NCBI RefSeq assembly: GCF_013368755.1
Contig: NC_049562.1
Coordinates: 4,960,001 to 5,024,000, forward strand
Length of the DNA: 64,000 nucleotides
Reading direction: 5' to 3'
From: Talaromyces rugulosus
Taxonomy: Eukaryota; Ascomycota; Eurotiomycetes; Eurotiales; Trichocomaceae
The position numbers were made by a program, and so were the translations under genes. The notes below the pieces were generated by a model. That model did no database searches, was not told the DNA's origin, and saw only the letters and a list, made by a program, of their open reading frames with translations. Position 1 is the stretch's first letter. Each line of letters begins with the position of its first letter. Shown in pieces: positions 45,364-58,479 of the stretch.

Positions 45364-47802
45364 ATGGCAACGGATACGCCGGATCCCCAGAATTTGAAGT
45401 CATGGCAGGAGACGTTTCAATACCCCATCCCTACCGTGCGAAAGGTGGAGCAGGAGTTGCGGCGAGACATTGCAAGCAATCGCGAGAAGCTGCGGTCTTT
45501 GGTCGGGTATGCGCAAGCCCTTGCCTTAATGTGATTGCTACGATGCTAACTGGGTCGCTTGGGTATCTCTAGGACGCGGTATCGTGAGCTACTGGAGACC
45601 GCAGAAACAATTGTGGAAATGAACACGGAAAACCAGGAGGTTGAGGGAAAGCTTGCCAGCCTCGGTCTACGCTGCAATACGAATATATTGAGCAAAAAGT
45701 CAGATAGATCGGTGGAAAAACCAGCAGATGATGTTGAGAACAATCGAGCCCTCGCCGCGCAAATCGCGTTGCTTCACCGCTGTACAACCATCATCGGGCG
45801 ACTATTGCGCAAACACAAGTCCCTCTTATTGGCATCGAAGTTGATGGTCATCTCAAGATTTCTTTATAAAGCCCTGTCGCAGAGCACAAACGCCCCATCA
45901 TTTGTGGAAAATTTGAGTGCCCAACTTGACAACTTGCGAAAAACAATACGAAAACGGATCAACCGAAAGTTAGGATCGGCAAACTCAAGCATTGAAGACA
46001 TTATTGACTCGATGTCGGCGTTTTGCCTTTCCTATAGCTCATCGCCACACGATGTGCTTGTTCATTTCCATACCGTTCGACTAGAAAGTATCGTGAGACA
46101 GCTAGAACGCCGCAGTCACTCGAGAGAAAGTGTGCCGAAGGCTCTCAATCTCTACATACATACTCTGCAAAATACAAAAACTTTATCTTCCCGTCGACTG
46201 CCTGATGCCCTGGCCAAACTACAAGGCCAACCTCTGTTGAATGACGCCGATATCCAGGGTTTAGGCGAGCTTGATCTTGATGTTTTTGGACGATGGGTAG
46301 CCAGTGACGTCAAGAATTTCACTCCCTGGATCAAGTCCGACAGCCTCACCAAACAATCTGCTGAGAAATTGATCAAGAAATGGTCCAAGGAAGCCTTTGC
46401 CCGCTTCTCAGAGAGCAGTGCCGCAGTTTTAAAGGATTTTGATAATTTTGAAGATGTCCTCTCTTTGCGGAAGGAAACGTTAGATCTGTGGCTTTCGGCC
46501 GCACCTGCAACGATGACTCATTCCTCAACCAGTGTGTTGGAAGGAATCAGGGATATTTTCAATACTCAGTTGAAGACTATCCTTCTCAACCAGGCCCAAG
46601 GATTAGCCTCGATTGGCGATGCAGCAAAGGCACACATTGACCAGTGGAGCCAAGAAGAAATAAAACAAACGCAGTCTCTTTGGGATTCCAGCCTGACATC
46701 CCTAGAGTACTCGAATGGAGCGACGACCTTTAAAAAGGTCGTCACGGACACACTTCTCGGACGAGACACAAAAGTCTCTAGTGTATTGAAGCTATATGAC
46801 TCCTGGTTAGTGGCCATCGAGCACTCTAGGAGCTTAATCGTCGACTTGAAACACAATAGATGGGAAGAAACTCTTGATGACGGCGATGACGACGAAAAAC
46901 TGGATAACGATCCAGCGACCCTCTTGAACGAGGATGATCCGCACTTGCTGCACGAAGAGCAAGTGAATGCTAGTAGGCAGGCGTTTCTGGACTTGCAGAC
47001 GGCCTTTCACACTGTTACCGAAGCCTTTGGAGATGCCGATCGGAGCAGTAAAGCAGCCTTCCTTCTGAGATTGATCAGAGAAGTTCGGCGAAACGGTCCG
47101 TCTGAGATTCTACAAGATGAGAGCTTGGGTTTCGCCCAAGATATAGTGCCTTCTTTGCATGATATTTTGGCCCAAGAGATTCTTGCCCAAGTACCAGTGA
47201 CAAATCTCCTTCGTCCGTTAAAGAATACTGCACAACGGTTACCTGGCCGTTCTCTATGGGACGGAACCCCCGAACTACCAACCCAGCCATTACCGGCAAC
47301 ATTCCAATACTTTCGACGTCTCGTGGTAGCGATGGAACGTATTGGTCCAGATCTATGGAGCCCCCCTGCAGCGGCAGTTCTTAAAGCAAAATTGAATATA
47401 GAGGTCTCAGAATCTCTCTCCACGAAGCTAAAACAGCTCAATGACTCTGTTCCCCAAGACGAAAAGGACCAAAAAGATACTAAACAAAAGGATACTGAAC
47501 AAAGCGATGATGAGACGGAGGACTCTGAGGAGAAGACGTCGAATAGTACTGTGGTATCCAAGGAGGGCCATCCCAAGCCATTGCACAATGCCCGAGATTG
47601 GAAGATACAACTTGCGTTGGATGCGTTCTACCTTCGCGATGCCCTGTCAATTGATTCCAGCAAGAATGATCTCTTGGACGGCTTCATTGAAAGAATTCAA
47701 GTTGAAGTTGAAGACGGCGATAGCATCATCGGTACATTGCAGGAATCTGCACATGAGTTCTGGAAACGGACGGAGCTACTTTTTGGTCTCCTTGCAAATT
47801 AA
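45364..47802 (+). CDS. COG1: Conserved oligomeric Golgi complex subunit 1
   Basis: Exons 45364-45506 and 45573-47802 give 790 residues. The N-terminal Vps51-type helix is SWQETFQYPIPTVRKVEQEL then REKLRSLVG-TRYRELLETA, the usual COG1 start, predicted to form the coiled-coil leg of lobe A with Cog2-4. The remainder is a long alpha-helical rod. An acidic Asp/Glu/Lys low-complexity insert (encoded at about 47440-47560) lies before the last helix block ending FWKRTELLFGLLAN. COG tethers retrograde vesicles at the Golgi and keeps glycosylation enzymes in place. Confidence 0.9.
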
Positions 47803-48065
47803 GCTACGCTTGTGTCATTAGATGTAGATAGAGATTTATATAATCACACACGGGGGGTATCCTTCGTATGTGTTTTTTTAAGATCCTTTGTATCATTCTT
47901 TCCTCTTGAACGATAGTGTGTGGAAACAGACTTGCGCGGGCGTGGAGCAGCGGCCGCCGGAGAACGGAGCACGGGACTGGTTCGCCGCGGAGAATCAATT
48001 ACATCGTCATCGCATCGTGGGCACTTTCATTTTCCTACAACATCCTCAATCAACATCACCACGCC

Positions 48066-49395
48066 ATGGCTGCACCGCGGCTACCGTTTCTCTACCCGCA
48101 ACTGTTTCGGTCAGTCCGGTCATGCGAACCAACGGTGCGTCCTTTTCGTTTCTCGACCTCGGCTCCAACAGGCTTCCACACGAGCCATCGTCGCGACCAA
48201 GAAACATTCCCACCACGCCGCGTCCAAGCGGTAGAACCAAAGATCCCTCCGCCGTCGCGAACGAAGAATAAACCCGCAAAAGAACCGAGTGCAAAATCGG
48301 CGAAGAAGAATGCCATATCAAAATCGCAGGCCTCCGAGAATGCCCCGCAGGAAGCGGCGCAGAAGCAAGACAGCAAATCTTCTGTGTCGGAAAAGGAGCT
48401 AAACGACAGCGAAGTCGTGAAGAACTACCAACCTAATAAAGAAGAAAGTGCGGACGCGTCAGCGCAAAGCTCAGAACAGAGCGATGCTCCACCGCAGCAA
48501 GCCAAGAATGAGCAAAAGACATCGCAAGAGGTTCCTCCACCACAAAACCCACTCGATGCGGTCCTTCAAATGCCGCAGCCATCAGATATGAGTTTGACGA
48601 GAATAGTGGAAGATAGACAGGGAATACCGCACTTGACGCCTACACCGTATGTTCATCATTTTGACTCATACAGTCTTGTGAAGGATCTCCAAGGAGGCGA
48701 CTTTAGTGAAGATCAAGCTATCACAGTCATGAAAGCCATTCGCGGCATTTTACAAGACAAGCTGAACCATGCCGAAGAAACTCTTACTTCCAAATCGGAC
48801 AGCGAAAACGAAGAATACTTGTTCAAAGCTGCCTGCTCCGAACTGCAGTCATCGTTGCAAACATCCAGACACTCGGAAATTGAGCGACAGCGGACTTCTC
48901 GCACACATCTACAACACGAAGCCGACATTTTGAATCTCCGACTTAACCAGGAACTTGCGAGGCTGAATGATGACCTGAAAGGGATGCGAAATGACCACAA
49001 GATGACGATTCGCGAGCATCAACGCGGTCTGGATACTGGGATACAAGAGCTTAACTATAGAATTGCTGTCTCTTTGGCTAGTGACGGGAAAAGCGAAGCT
49101 GAAGGGTTAAGATGGGTTCTGACGCGGCGGGCAGCATTGGCCATCGCATTCAGTGCGCGTAAGTCTCAACCATGTCTTGGTCCTATCTATTCGGTAAAAA
49201 CACTGACATCTAACGAACAAATAAGTCATGGCCATTACGTTCCTGAAGTTTTATTCAGTCTACACACATGATCTAGAAAAGAAACAGGCGGCTACCAAGG
49301 CGTCTCCCACCGCTGAGCACGTAACTGAAGCAGCGCCACAGTCCGAGACGTCTCTATCTCTTTCGGACACACTTGCAAGCGAAACTTTGGGATAA
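48066..49395 (+). CDS. Mitochondrial coiled-coil protein of the MCUR1/CCDC90/Fmp32 family
   Basis: Exons 48066-49158 and 49226-49395 give 420 residues. The start MAAPRLPFLYPQLFRSVR is a basic amphipathic presequence. A disordered Lys/Ser/Gln-rich region (about 60-170) precedes the DUF1640 domain (about 195-355): HFDSYSLVKDLQGGDFSEDQ, then long heptads (EIERQRTSRTHLQHEADILN). A membrane helix near the C-terminus is created by the splice (IAFSA-LMAITFLKFYSVY), with an acidic tail. In yeast the relative Fmp32 supports cytochrome c oxidase and proline use; in animals MCUR1 relates to the calcium uniporter. The inner-membrane location is inferred. It lies 263 bp after COG1 on the same strand. Confidence 0.8.
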
Positions 49396-49754
49396 TATTC
49401 GTGTACTTTTGACTTGATTTCCTTTGTATGATAACCGCCATCGATTAAAATGGCATTTGCTTCGGTCCGACTCCTACATAGAGGGGGGAATTGGCACGGT
49501 TGATACCCTATAGAATGTTGGAACTTGAAGTTAGGTTAGCACAGACTAGAATTATTCATAGAAAAAGAGGAGCTTTATAAAGAGCTTGGCAAACCTCAAT
49601 CATAGGTAGCAGAAATAGTTTCTAGCATTCTCCAACATTTGCATAACTTTATGAGGCGCTAATGTAGCCTACCCCAGATCCGACCCACCCGCAGCCGAGG
49701 CATCCAATAAGAGACTAGATCTCCGGCATCTTAGTTAAAACGTCGATCTCCAAC
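49396..49754. other. Intergenic spacer
   Basis: 359 bp, AT-rich in the middle, no gene seen; 3' UTR of the coiled-coil gene and promoter of the next. Confidence 0.55.
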
Positions 49755-50594
49755 ATGAACTCGACTTCGTTCTCGCTTCTCTCCGAAGCTCTCCAGTTTG
49801 TGGTCTGTTGTCTGTTGTCTGCCGTTCCTCCCTGTCACGCCGACAAAAAGCAACAAATACAGGGCCTGACAAGAATGCGTCAATCCAACCGTTGGAGCTC
49901 CCTTAGCTCTGCCAACCTTTTCACGGTTTTCTTCGTCTTCCTCCCCTGCCTTCCCCTCACCTACGCAGAATCATGCGCCACCGCTCTCCTCAAAACAATC
50001 GCTACACGCTGGGACTCCCTTGGGAGCGACTACCAAACTGAGATATGTGCGCGCGGCTGCCAACCGGTAATATCGACCTGGGACGACTGGACACGCGCCC
50101 ATGCTTTCCTACCGCTGATTGACACCATGGCGCGCGAGATGTCGCTGTCGGACAACTTCAAGCAGACGTTTACCGGAATCGGTGAGGATATAGCCAAGGC
50201 AACCAAGGAGGAATGCGACGGGCTGCTGGGACCGGGCCAGCATTTCTGCACCAGTGGGAGCGATAATCTGGACCAGTGGAATTACTGCTTCAAGAAGCAG
50301 GCTGCCAAGGTGGCTGCCAGCAACATGTTTACCATGTTTAGGCTTGTCTCTGGCGAGATCTGTAAAGAAGAGAGGTACAAGTACCTATCAGACGACCAGT
50401 TATGGAAGGTCGTTCTGCCACAGTACATGAGGAAATACGGCGATACCTGCCAACTCGGCAAGGGTGCCCAGAAGAAAACCACCGTGCTAGGCACACCTGA
50501 CGGTGATCAGGACTTCCTGGCCCGTTTGAGGGCTGAAAGTGCGCCCTCTCCGCCAAAGTCAGGGGCGAAGCGCGACACGAGAGATGAGTTATAA
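49755..50594 (+). CDS. Secreted cysteine-containing protein of unknown function ending in RDEL
   Basis: A single exon of 279 residues. Two starts are possible. From 49755 the first 30 residues are themselves signal-like; from the internal ATG at 49875 a classical signal peptide follows (LFTVFFVFLPCLPLTYA then ESC). I favour 49875 for the mature design but list the full frame. The mature part has eight cysteines, including C-x3-C in EICARGC, and aromatic pairs, suggesting up to four disulfides. The C-terminus is DTRDEL. HDEL/KDEL-type tails are read by Erd2, so RDEL could retain it in the ER. I do not recognise a family. Confidence 0.7.
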   Translation: MNSTSFSLLSEALQFVVCCLLSAVPPCHADKKQQIQGLTRMRQSNRWSSLSSANLFTVFFVFLPCLPLTYAESCATALLKTIATRWDSLGSDYQTEICARGCQPVISTWDDWTRAHAFLPLIDTMAREMSLSDNFKQTFTGIGEDIAKATKEECDGLLGPGQHFCTSGSDNLDQWNYCFKKQAAKVAASNMFTMFRLVSGEICKEERYKYLSDDQLWKVVLPQYMRKYGDTCQLGKGAQKKTTVLGTPDGDQDFLARLRAESAPSPPKSGAKRDTRDEL

Positions 50595-50832
50595 AATTCT
50601 TGTACATATGGAATGATTTACGACTTTTTTGATCCTATCTACTTTGGCTGCATTGATATCAACCTCCCTATATATTTGGCATTACATCTTGTCAAATTTG
50701 GTAATAATATATTCGGCGACACGTATCATAAATGATACATATACAGATACATAGAAGATATATACATGTTTCTAGAATTCTTTTTTTTTGGTTCATAATC
50801 ATAACAAGCCATCGGCCCCATCCCGCGGAGAA

Positions 50833-53800
50833 TCAAAAGTCCATACGAAGAGCGATAGTTGGGGCAGCTTTCCTTCCATCAGCCTCGGAATCCACAACCT
50901 TGGCCGAAGAGCTTGTCTCTGCGCTACGTAGGATCTCTTCAACAAGAGACCTTTGTTCTGGTTCCATGCGAGCTAACAGGGTGCGGAACAGCACCGCGTC
51001 CAACTTGCCTATCTCCAGTAGTCGAACAGCCGTGTCCCGATATACCGAGGCCCCATCGCTTCTGGCACGCGCGAGAAGAGCTGCGACGACCAAAGGCACG
51101 GCTGTCGGTAACTGAGTCCTTGGTACCGCTGCCGGAATACTGATGAACAGGACCAGTGTATGCGCAATTGCCGTGCGCGAGTTCTCCGGGTCAATCGGAG
51201 GCTCGCCCCTATCATCAGGCACCGCAGATACGAATGCGATGAGCCTTGGGAACAGATAGCGTGCAATCAACGAATCTGTTGCAGATCTTGGCCCAGGGTT
51301 CAGAAGCACGGACCGAATACATCCTGCAGCAACACTGGCAAGGCCAACATCCTGCAGGCAGTCCAGGAATTCGTCAAGGACCTTGCAAATAACAGGGTCG
51401 TGAGGTGGCAGAGCGTGGCTAGTCGTGGTGAGGACTATAGTCATGGCGAGAAGGGTATTCTTTGCACAGGGCAGGGACGTCTCTGATTCCCGGCGTTGAG
51501 CTATTGTGAGTGTCGTCAGGAAACGAGTAAGACACCCTCGCATTTGCAATGAGACTGCTTCGGTTAATGGTGCATCTTTCGGACTGACACCTTGGATAAA
51601 TCGGCGGAATATTGGGAGAGCATGTGGAACGACTTCCGCTTGACAGATTCCAGTTGCAAGAACAGTGCTGAAAATGTGTAAAATGCAAGCATGGAGGTCA
51701 TGCCGGATGATCTCCGGGAATACCGAGGCCACATCAACCAGCGAGGACAAAGCGAGACGGATTAGAACAAGAGAATCTTCTGAGGTAACGTTGAATGTGC
51801 GAGAGCTTGCATCACTCAAGTTTGGCAACAAGCCAGCCAAGACAAGGATGATGTTCCTTGTTAGCTCAAAGAGCTGCTCGATATCATCAGACAAATTTTC
51901 AACGCGGTCCTGGCCAGCCTGGGCTGCTGGGTGATCCAACGACAGATTTCTAGCCGTTTCTACAATGACCGTTTGAATGTTGTAACCTTCTGTTAGTACC
52001 AGACGATCAAGAGTGTCTATCGTTTCCGAAAACACGGCGTCTTGGTATACGGCGTTGCCGGAAACTGTAGGTCGAAGTATCTTCTTTAAGGCCTGGAGAA
52101 TCTCCAGTCTCTGAAGAGGGGTTATGGACTGATCGACCAGAGCTTCGAACGCAAGACCGAAAAGCACAAAAAAGAAGGCGACGGGTTCATCGCGATAATT
52201 GATGTTATCACCCTTTCCTCGAGAAACTTCTCCGTTGGCCTCGGTTTTCTGCTCATCTTGATCCTGCATGGATTTGTTGTCCAGAGCGTCGAAAACGAAA
52301 TCGCTATCTTTCTCAACCAAGCTCGCAATGGCGTCGACGAGATTCAACCAAGAATCTTGGTAATACTTTGTAACTTAGTATAAATGCAAAACCACAACTC
52401 CAAGAGCCTACTTACGTTAAGGAGGGTTTCTCTGTTGAGGGCTGCATAAACCTCGTCGAGATTTCCTGTCGATGGAGTGCCGAGACTGCCGGAAATGTCA
52501 GGCTCAAAACGCAGCCGAGCAAATTCTTGCAGGGAAGACAGCCAGAGTGGCGTGAGCATGGCTGTATACGGTTTCACAATCTCGACTAGATAAGGCTGCT
52601 CCAAGCTTGCCATTTGTAGTCGTGCCCAGGCCGAGTAAAGTGCCATCTTTACCATGACCCTTGCATTTGAGTTGAGACCTTTCAGGTCGCCAATCTCCGT
52701 AACATCCGGATTTTCTAGACATGATTAGTGGATGTTAAAGAAGACTCAAGGTAAGACTGCTCACTTGTGAAGTTTTCCAGACCAACTACAAGAAGTCGGA
52801 AAATTCTGCCCATACGATCCACATTTGTGACAATACCGGTAGCAACAAACGTGCCACACACATTGATTGCTTCCGAGGCCAAATCGGGAGAGGAATCAGC
52901 TGCAAATGCTGGAGTCAAGGCCGAGCCGATTTGTGCCTGGTATTGTTCGAGCAGAGATGCCTCGGAAAAATCTGGATCAGGAGTTTTGCCAAACATCTAA
53001 ATGAACTAGTTAGCGTAGCCTAGATGAATACATAAAAAGAAACTCACCTTGAGAATCTGGTCGAGTATTTTGAGACCCCAAACTCTGAGCTCTATGACAT
53101 TGGCGGTCGAAGCAGAGAAAGCTATCCGTACAATGTCGCCAATCTTCTGTTGAAGAGCTGCTTCTGCGGGAATGGTCTGGTCTGGCAATATATGGTCATT
53201 GACCATGGAGAGTAGCTCACTAAGACAGCTCAATGCAAAATTTCGGGTTTGCCATTTCAGCAGCTCTTGCCCGGCAGTAACGTTGGTGTCTGCGTCCTCT
53301 TGATCTCCCCCGGCAACAGCTGAGGCAAACCCAGCTACTTCGTCATCTGGAAGCTCCGATACAGTGGCCACACGCATTGTCTTTTTAGGAGCGTCTTCCA
53401 CCTTGCCACGAGTTTTGGTGAGTACATTTTGGAAGCGTTGAACCCAAAGCTCTGTATGTGAAAGGCCAGTTTGTTGCAGCCAATTGCGAATCAAGCTTTG
53501 TAGGGTTGTACTTTCGGGCGAGTCATCAAAGGCAAGCCAAACCCCATCCTCCAAAGTAGATTCCGGTGTACTGAGAACTAACTCCGCATCTCGTTTCATC
53601 AAGTTGCTCAGCCCACGGGTTGCCGCCTCGCGCATCAATGGGCTCTTTGATGCGAGTTCGGTTTGCAAGCGTTTGACGTATGCAGAAAAGTCTACATGTG
53701 ATGGTGCATATAACGAGAGGTGATCCAAGCACCGAGAGCTTTGAGTAGTCATTGCTGAGGATTCCTCAAGCTGGAATTGACGCACTAGAGTCAATATGAG

Positions 53801-56800
53801 ATTGCGTGTCTTTGTAATATCTTGCAAATCGGGGCCCAAGACGTTGATAAGCGAATCTACCGCACGGCTAATTATGAGAGCTGTGGGGAATATAATCTCA
53901 AGATTTGAAGTTGCCAACGAGGCTGCTTCCTCGTTGTGAGAGTCTGCAATGTATAGCTGGGCTAGCATACCCAACGAACTTGAAGTGTAGGCCGAAAAGG
54001 TCAACCCGGCAGATTCTGCCACTCTTTCTAGACCATCCAGAGCCCAGAAATGCACGACTGGGTGGGGGTCATTGCACAACGACATGAGAACTCCAACAAT
54101 AGTTTTTAAATGAAAGCCTGCGGCCATGCCACCAACCTGTGAGTGTATGCATCCTAGAGCGGCAGCACATCCTGCACGTGCATTCGGCTCGCGATTTTTA
54201 ACAATAGTATCGATAAGCCAGTTGATTTGGGTATTAGTAAATGCATTTCCGGCGCTATTACAAAGCCTTCCGAGAGCTTCAAATCCAATAGTTCGAACTA
54301 TTGCATCAGGATCCATGACGAATTTCTTCAAACTCAGTTAGACTAGCTGTTTAAAAAAAATAAAAAAAAGACACGGAACTTACCTGTAAAAGCTCTTGCA
54401 TAATCTTGCCTGTGGACAGATCCAAATTACCAGGAAGAGAAGGGGTTTCTCTAACCGCAACTTTAAGAGTATGCAATAGAGCTATGGCAATGTTGATGGA
54501 CATGGCAGCCTTGCGGCCTGGATTCCTCTGCAAGGTGTGAGATGATAGGAGGGTGGCAATTTGTTCGACGCTACTTTCTTGCACTTTAGGAGTTTGCAGT
54601 GGAAGAGCGACGGCAAAAAGTTCTATAGCAGTGTTGACCACTTCTATTGCCGGAGGATCTGTGTGAAAAGCAGACTGGTTATCTTGCTTGCTGTAAAGGA
54701 GGACAGAGTCATGTTCACTAGCTTGGCCGGTGGGGAAGTTCAACTACAGTTGTCAGTAAAATGACAGACCGGCATTTGTTTTAACTTGTAACTCACAACA
54801 TCGTCAATGTCCTGATCTTTCGAGTCGTCAGCGATCCAAGGAGCGCTTCGTCCAGCACGCTTTCCAACCAATGTTTCGTTGACATAATCTCGGGCGAGAC
54901 CAGTGAGTCCGAAACCGAAGTTGTCCCAGAGATCCCAGAGGCTCTCGAATTGCCCAGTCGAAGCGGCAATCGAACTTTCAGTAGGGCTAGCCAGTGTGAG
55001 ATCCGGGTCTGCGAAAGACGATATAGCCAGGCTGAGAAGACTAGACTGAGACATTATCTCGGCATGGCTGGTCTGGTTAAGCTTCACCAGTTTTGTAAAG
55101 CATTGAAGCACACGGCGACGGACCATGACAACGTAATCGTGCAACTGCAAGGAAGGAGAGAGGCGTTGCGAAATGTCTTCCGATGTCTTTGGCAGAGTTA
55201 CATCATCCAAGAAAGCAACTGTGTTTTGCAACATCGTAGCCAAACGTCTAGCTCCATCCACGGTAATCAATTTGCCGTTGAATTCAAGGAAGGAAAGAAT
55301 TGACCCTAAAGCACATTCCCTAACATGTGCAAGGAAACTTGTCTCCAAGGCACCTCGTTCAGCGGTATTCGCCTTGCCCAAAGGTTTAGGCAGAGCATTT
55401 TTCCACAGCAGCATCAGCTGAGACAAGTGGATTTTGACAAAACTAGGTCCAAGAGGCATCAAGCCTCCAATGAGAATCCACGCGACTTGAACTTGAGTGC
55501 TAGCAACACGCAGTTCAGAGCCACCACTATTCTTGAGGAGATCAGTCGCCTGTGATAGCACACGTGAAAAAACATCAACGGATCCATAAAGGGGTTGCAA
55601 CCGAGAAGTTCCCAGCATGGCAGATAAACCGTTCGCAAACCCCAGACATCGCCGAGAGGACGAACGTGGTGTAACTAGCTGTCCAATTTCTCGGTTCAAG
55701 CTGTTGGAACAGATGGTAACACACGATATAAGCTGGCTTGGGCATGCTAGAACAAAATTACGTAGGCATTGGGCTGTTTGGACCTGTACAGTATAGCTGG
55801 GATGAGGCAAAACTTGAATAAGCGCTTCGCGACAAGCATCGCCAAGTGAATTCACGGCTGAGCCAAGAGATGATATCAACGACGAGAGTGCACTAAGAGT
55901 GCTGGTGAGAGTATGTTTGCTTGGCTCGCGTCTCTCCTGGATGACTTGAGGATAGTCTTTCAAAATGCCGTTGATTAACCAATTTGCTGCATTCAGCTGG
56001 CTAGTCTCCCGCAATATTTCGTGACCAATTGTTTCTTCAAGGATAATTCTTATGAATTTCCTGGTCATAAGGAGGCGAAACCGACTGTACGTTACTGTTG
56101 GGTGGTTGACTAGAGTAATGAGTAGATGGGAGGCGATTTGACTGTATCTTTCTTCGACGACATTGTCTCCCAAGTTCCGAATGACAGACTTGTAACAAAC
56201 CGCGATGCCGGCTCTAACTCGGTTACTTGTAGAATTTCGCACGTACTGTGAAGCAAGCTGGGACAAAATATCGGGAAGTGAAAGCAACATGCGCGACTCG
56301 GCCTTTTTACTGAGGGCAGGAGACTCTTGTTCTGCCGGTTCATCTTCGTCCTCGTCGCCCTTTTTTGGAGGTGGTTTCTTCGATTGCCTCTTCAGCTTTT
56401 TAGCCTTTGCTGATAACTCGACTCCAGCTTGGGACGAGTAGCTCTTAACCAGGGCTTTTGCTAAACACGAAGCGGCGGCATGTCTCACCGGCGCAATCGG
56501 ACTGTCAATGATTTTCCAAATAAGGGTTTTGAGGTTGTCGAAATCGTTCTGGTTATCGAAGTACGTCGTTGTTGCCAAAAGCTGCTCAAGACACCGACAA
56601 GCATTGATCTGGACAAGCGCGGACTTGTCGGTAGAAGCTGCACTTCGCGCTTGTTTCCATATGTCTCGAGCTATTTGCTCCTCGATAGGCCCTCCAAGTC
56701 CTCCAATCACTTTTCGCACTGCGGCCAGAACTGAGCCTCGGAGCCCGGCATGGTTGCTGCCTGCCTTTAGAAGCTTAAACAGCCCTGTGACAGCAGCAGG

Positions 56801-57247
56801 CGCCTGGCTGTAAGCGCTGTCGCCAGCACTGGCAAACACTTCCCCCAAGCAGTGAGCAGCAGCCAACTTGGTCTTGAGCTCGACGCCCTTTCCGCCATTG
56901 ACCAAGCTAAGCAACTCCAACACTGTGTCATACAACGGAATCCTATCCCCCTTCCCGAGAATTGTCCCAAAGCACTTGGCCAGGTTGTTGCGGATCACTC
57001 GCGTGATAGTGGGGGAGCTGAGGTTGAGAATCTTAAACAGCTCTTCCTTGACGAGCGCTTGTTCGACGGTGATTTCCTCCTTCGTGAGGCCGGACACATG
57101 TTGGGCGAGGTCGGAGGTAAAGGTGAGCACGTAGAGGTCTTGTTGTTCGGATGGGAGGCTGTGTAGCTTCGCAACGTCAAGCACCGTGTGATGCGTCTCT
57201 GCGCCGGGAGCAGGTGCCGCCGCAGCAGCGGGCTCAGGGGCGGACAT
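50833..57247 (-). CDS. LAA1: HEAT-repeat AP-1 accessory protein Laa1 (HEATR5 family)
   Basis: Six exons (57247-54797, 54743-54384, 54325-53048, 52996-52765, 52714-52416, 52365-50833) sum to 2050 residues with every phase matching, similar in size to yeast Laa1 and animal HEATR5B. It starts MSAPEPAAAAAPAPGAETHH. HEAT-type helices run throughout; conserved blocks include KLAAAHCLGEVFASAGDSAY, VQTAQCLRNFVLACPSQL and DPDAIVRTIGFEALGRLC. A Lys-rich insert (KKLKRQSKKPPPKKGDEDED) sits near residue 280. Laa1 works with AP-1 at the trans-Golgi and endosomes for clathrin-dependent recycling. The acceptor of exon 3 (TTTGAAG) was chosen because it keeps phase and follows a CTAAC box. Confidence 0.9.
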
Positions 57248-57515
57248 TAGAAATTGAATACGTAGAGATTGCTTGAGGGGAACAAAATAATTCAAGCTTT
57301 GCTCCGGCTGTACACAGAATAGGGTATTAAACTGCAATAAGAAAGTCGCACCAAAGTCGCACTGAATCCAAGGTAATCGAGGTTTGGGGAGGTGCGTATA
57401 GAGCGAGTATACCGCACGGGGCGGATAATTGTCGGCCCGACACATTTTGGAAAGACAATGACGAACACTCGTCAGTACTTTGTCTCCAGCTGCTGACCAC
57501 GCCATTTTTGTGCAA

Positions 57516-58397
57516 ATGGCAGCGCCGTTGGCCTCGAGACTGGCATGGCGCCAGCAAGTGCCATCTCGATGGGTCTGTGATCGCTGTCGTACATTCAGCA
57601 TGTCGGCGTTGGTCTCGTCAGGACACAGCCGGTGGTCAACTATCAAGCATGACAAGGCCAAAAACGACAAGGCTAAGAGCAGGGAGCGAGGGCTTTTGTC
57701 GCAGGAGATTATCACGGCGTCACAGCGTTTGTATTGAAGTCCACTCTATGGGTTCCTCTGCTAACCAGACGGTGATATAGTATGGGGACCTGATCCGAAA
57801 GACAACCCTCGTCTACAGTTAGCAATCGCAAAAGCCAAGCAAGCGCAAACACCCAAGGCGATAATTGAGACAGCAATTGCCCGTGGGCAGGGAGTCAGTG
57901 CCTCGGGACAAGCTCTTGAAACTATCACAATTGAAGCTATGCTGCCCGGAACAGTTGCGGCGGTAATCGAGTGTATGAGTGAAAACAAGGCGCGAGTCCT
58001 ACAAGACGTGCGCAGTGTGATCAAGGAGAAGGGTGGCACAGTAACACCGACAACTTATCTATTCGATAAGAAAGGCCGAATTATATTTGAAAAGAAGGAT
58101 GGCATGAACCCGGATGATTACTTGGACCAGGCTATCGAAGCTGGTGCCACAGACTTGGACACGGATACTGAAGGCAGACTCGTCGTATATACTGAACCGC
58201 CGGAGACCAAGTCTGTTGGAGAGGTTCTTTCTAAAGCTACAGGGCTCGCGATCGAGCAATCACAGATTATCTGGGACCCAAACAGAGACACCATGGTTAA
58301 AGTTGAGAATGAAGAACTCAACGACCTCGAAGACGCCGTCAATGCACTCAGAGAGGAGTCTAGTGTTCATGATATATATCTCAACACAGAACTATGA
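57516..58397 (+). CDS. TACO1/YebC-family mitochondrial translation activator
   Basis: Exons 57516-57726 and 57781-58397 give 275 residues. A basic presequence (MAAPLASRLAWRQQVPSRW) leads to the family start GHSRWSTIKHDKAKNDKAKS. The intron donor is GTTTGT; with it the join reads ITASQ-LWGPDPKDNPRLQL, matching the family (the alternative GTATTG donor is out of frame). Then AIETAIARGQG-type helix, EAMLPGTVAAVIECMSENKA and the acidic C-terminal domain. These proteins bind the mitoribosome and promote translation of specific mitochondrial mRNAs (COX1 in mammals). Divergent with LAA1 (268 bp between starts). A Puf3-type element lies in the 3' region. Confidence 0.9.
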
Positions 58398-58479
58398 GCC
58401 CTATGCTTTATAGATAACACCAGAGGCCGTCGATGGATGTGTGCGATTATTTCTAGGCTAACATGTAATATACAAAAGA

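Noticed and set aside
47916..48065. Upstream extension of the MCUR1-like frame
   Set aside because: The first 50 codons do not look like a presequence and the frame there starts with a non-ATG codon; MAAPRLPFLYPQ at 48066 is the natural mitochondrial start.
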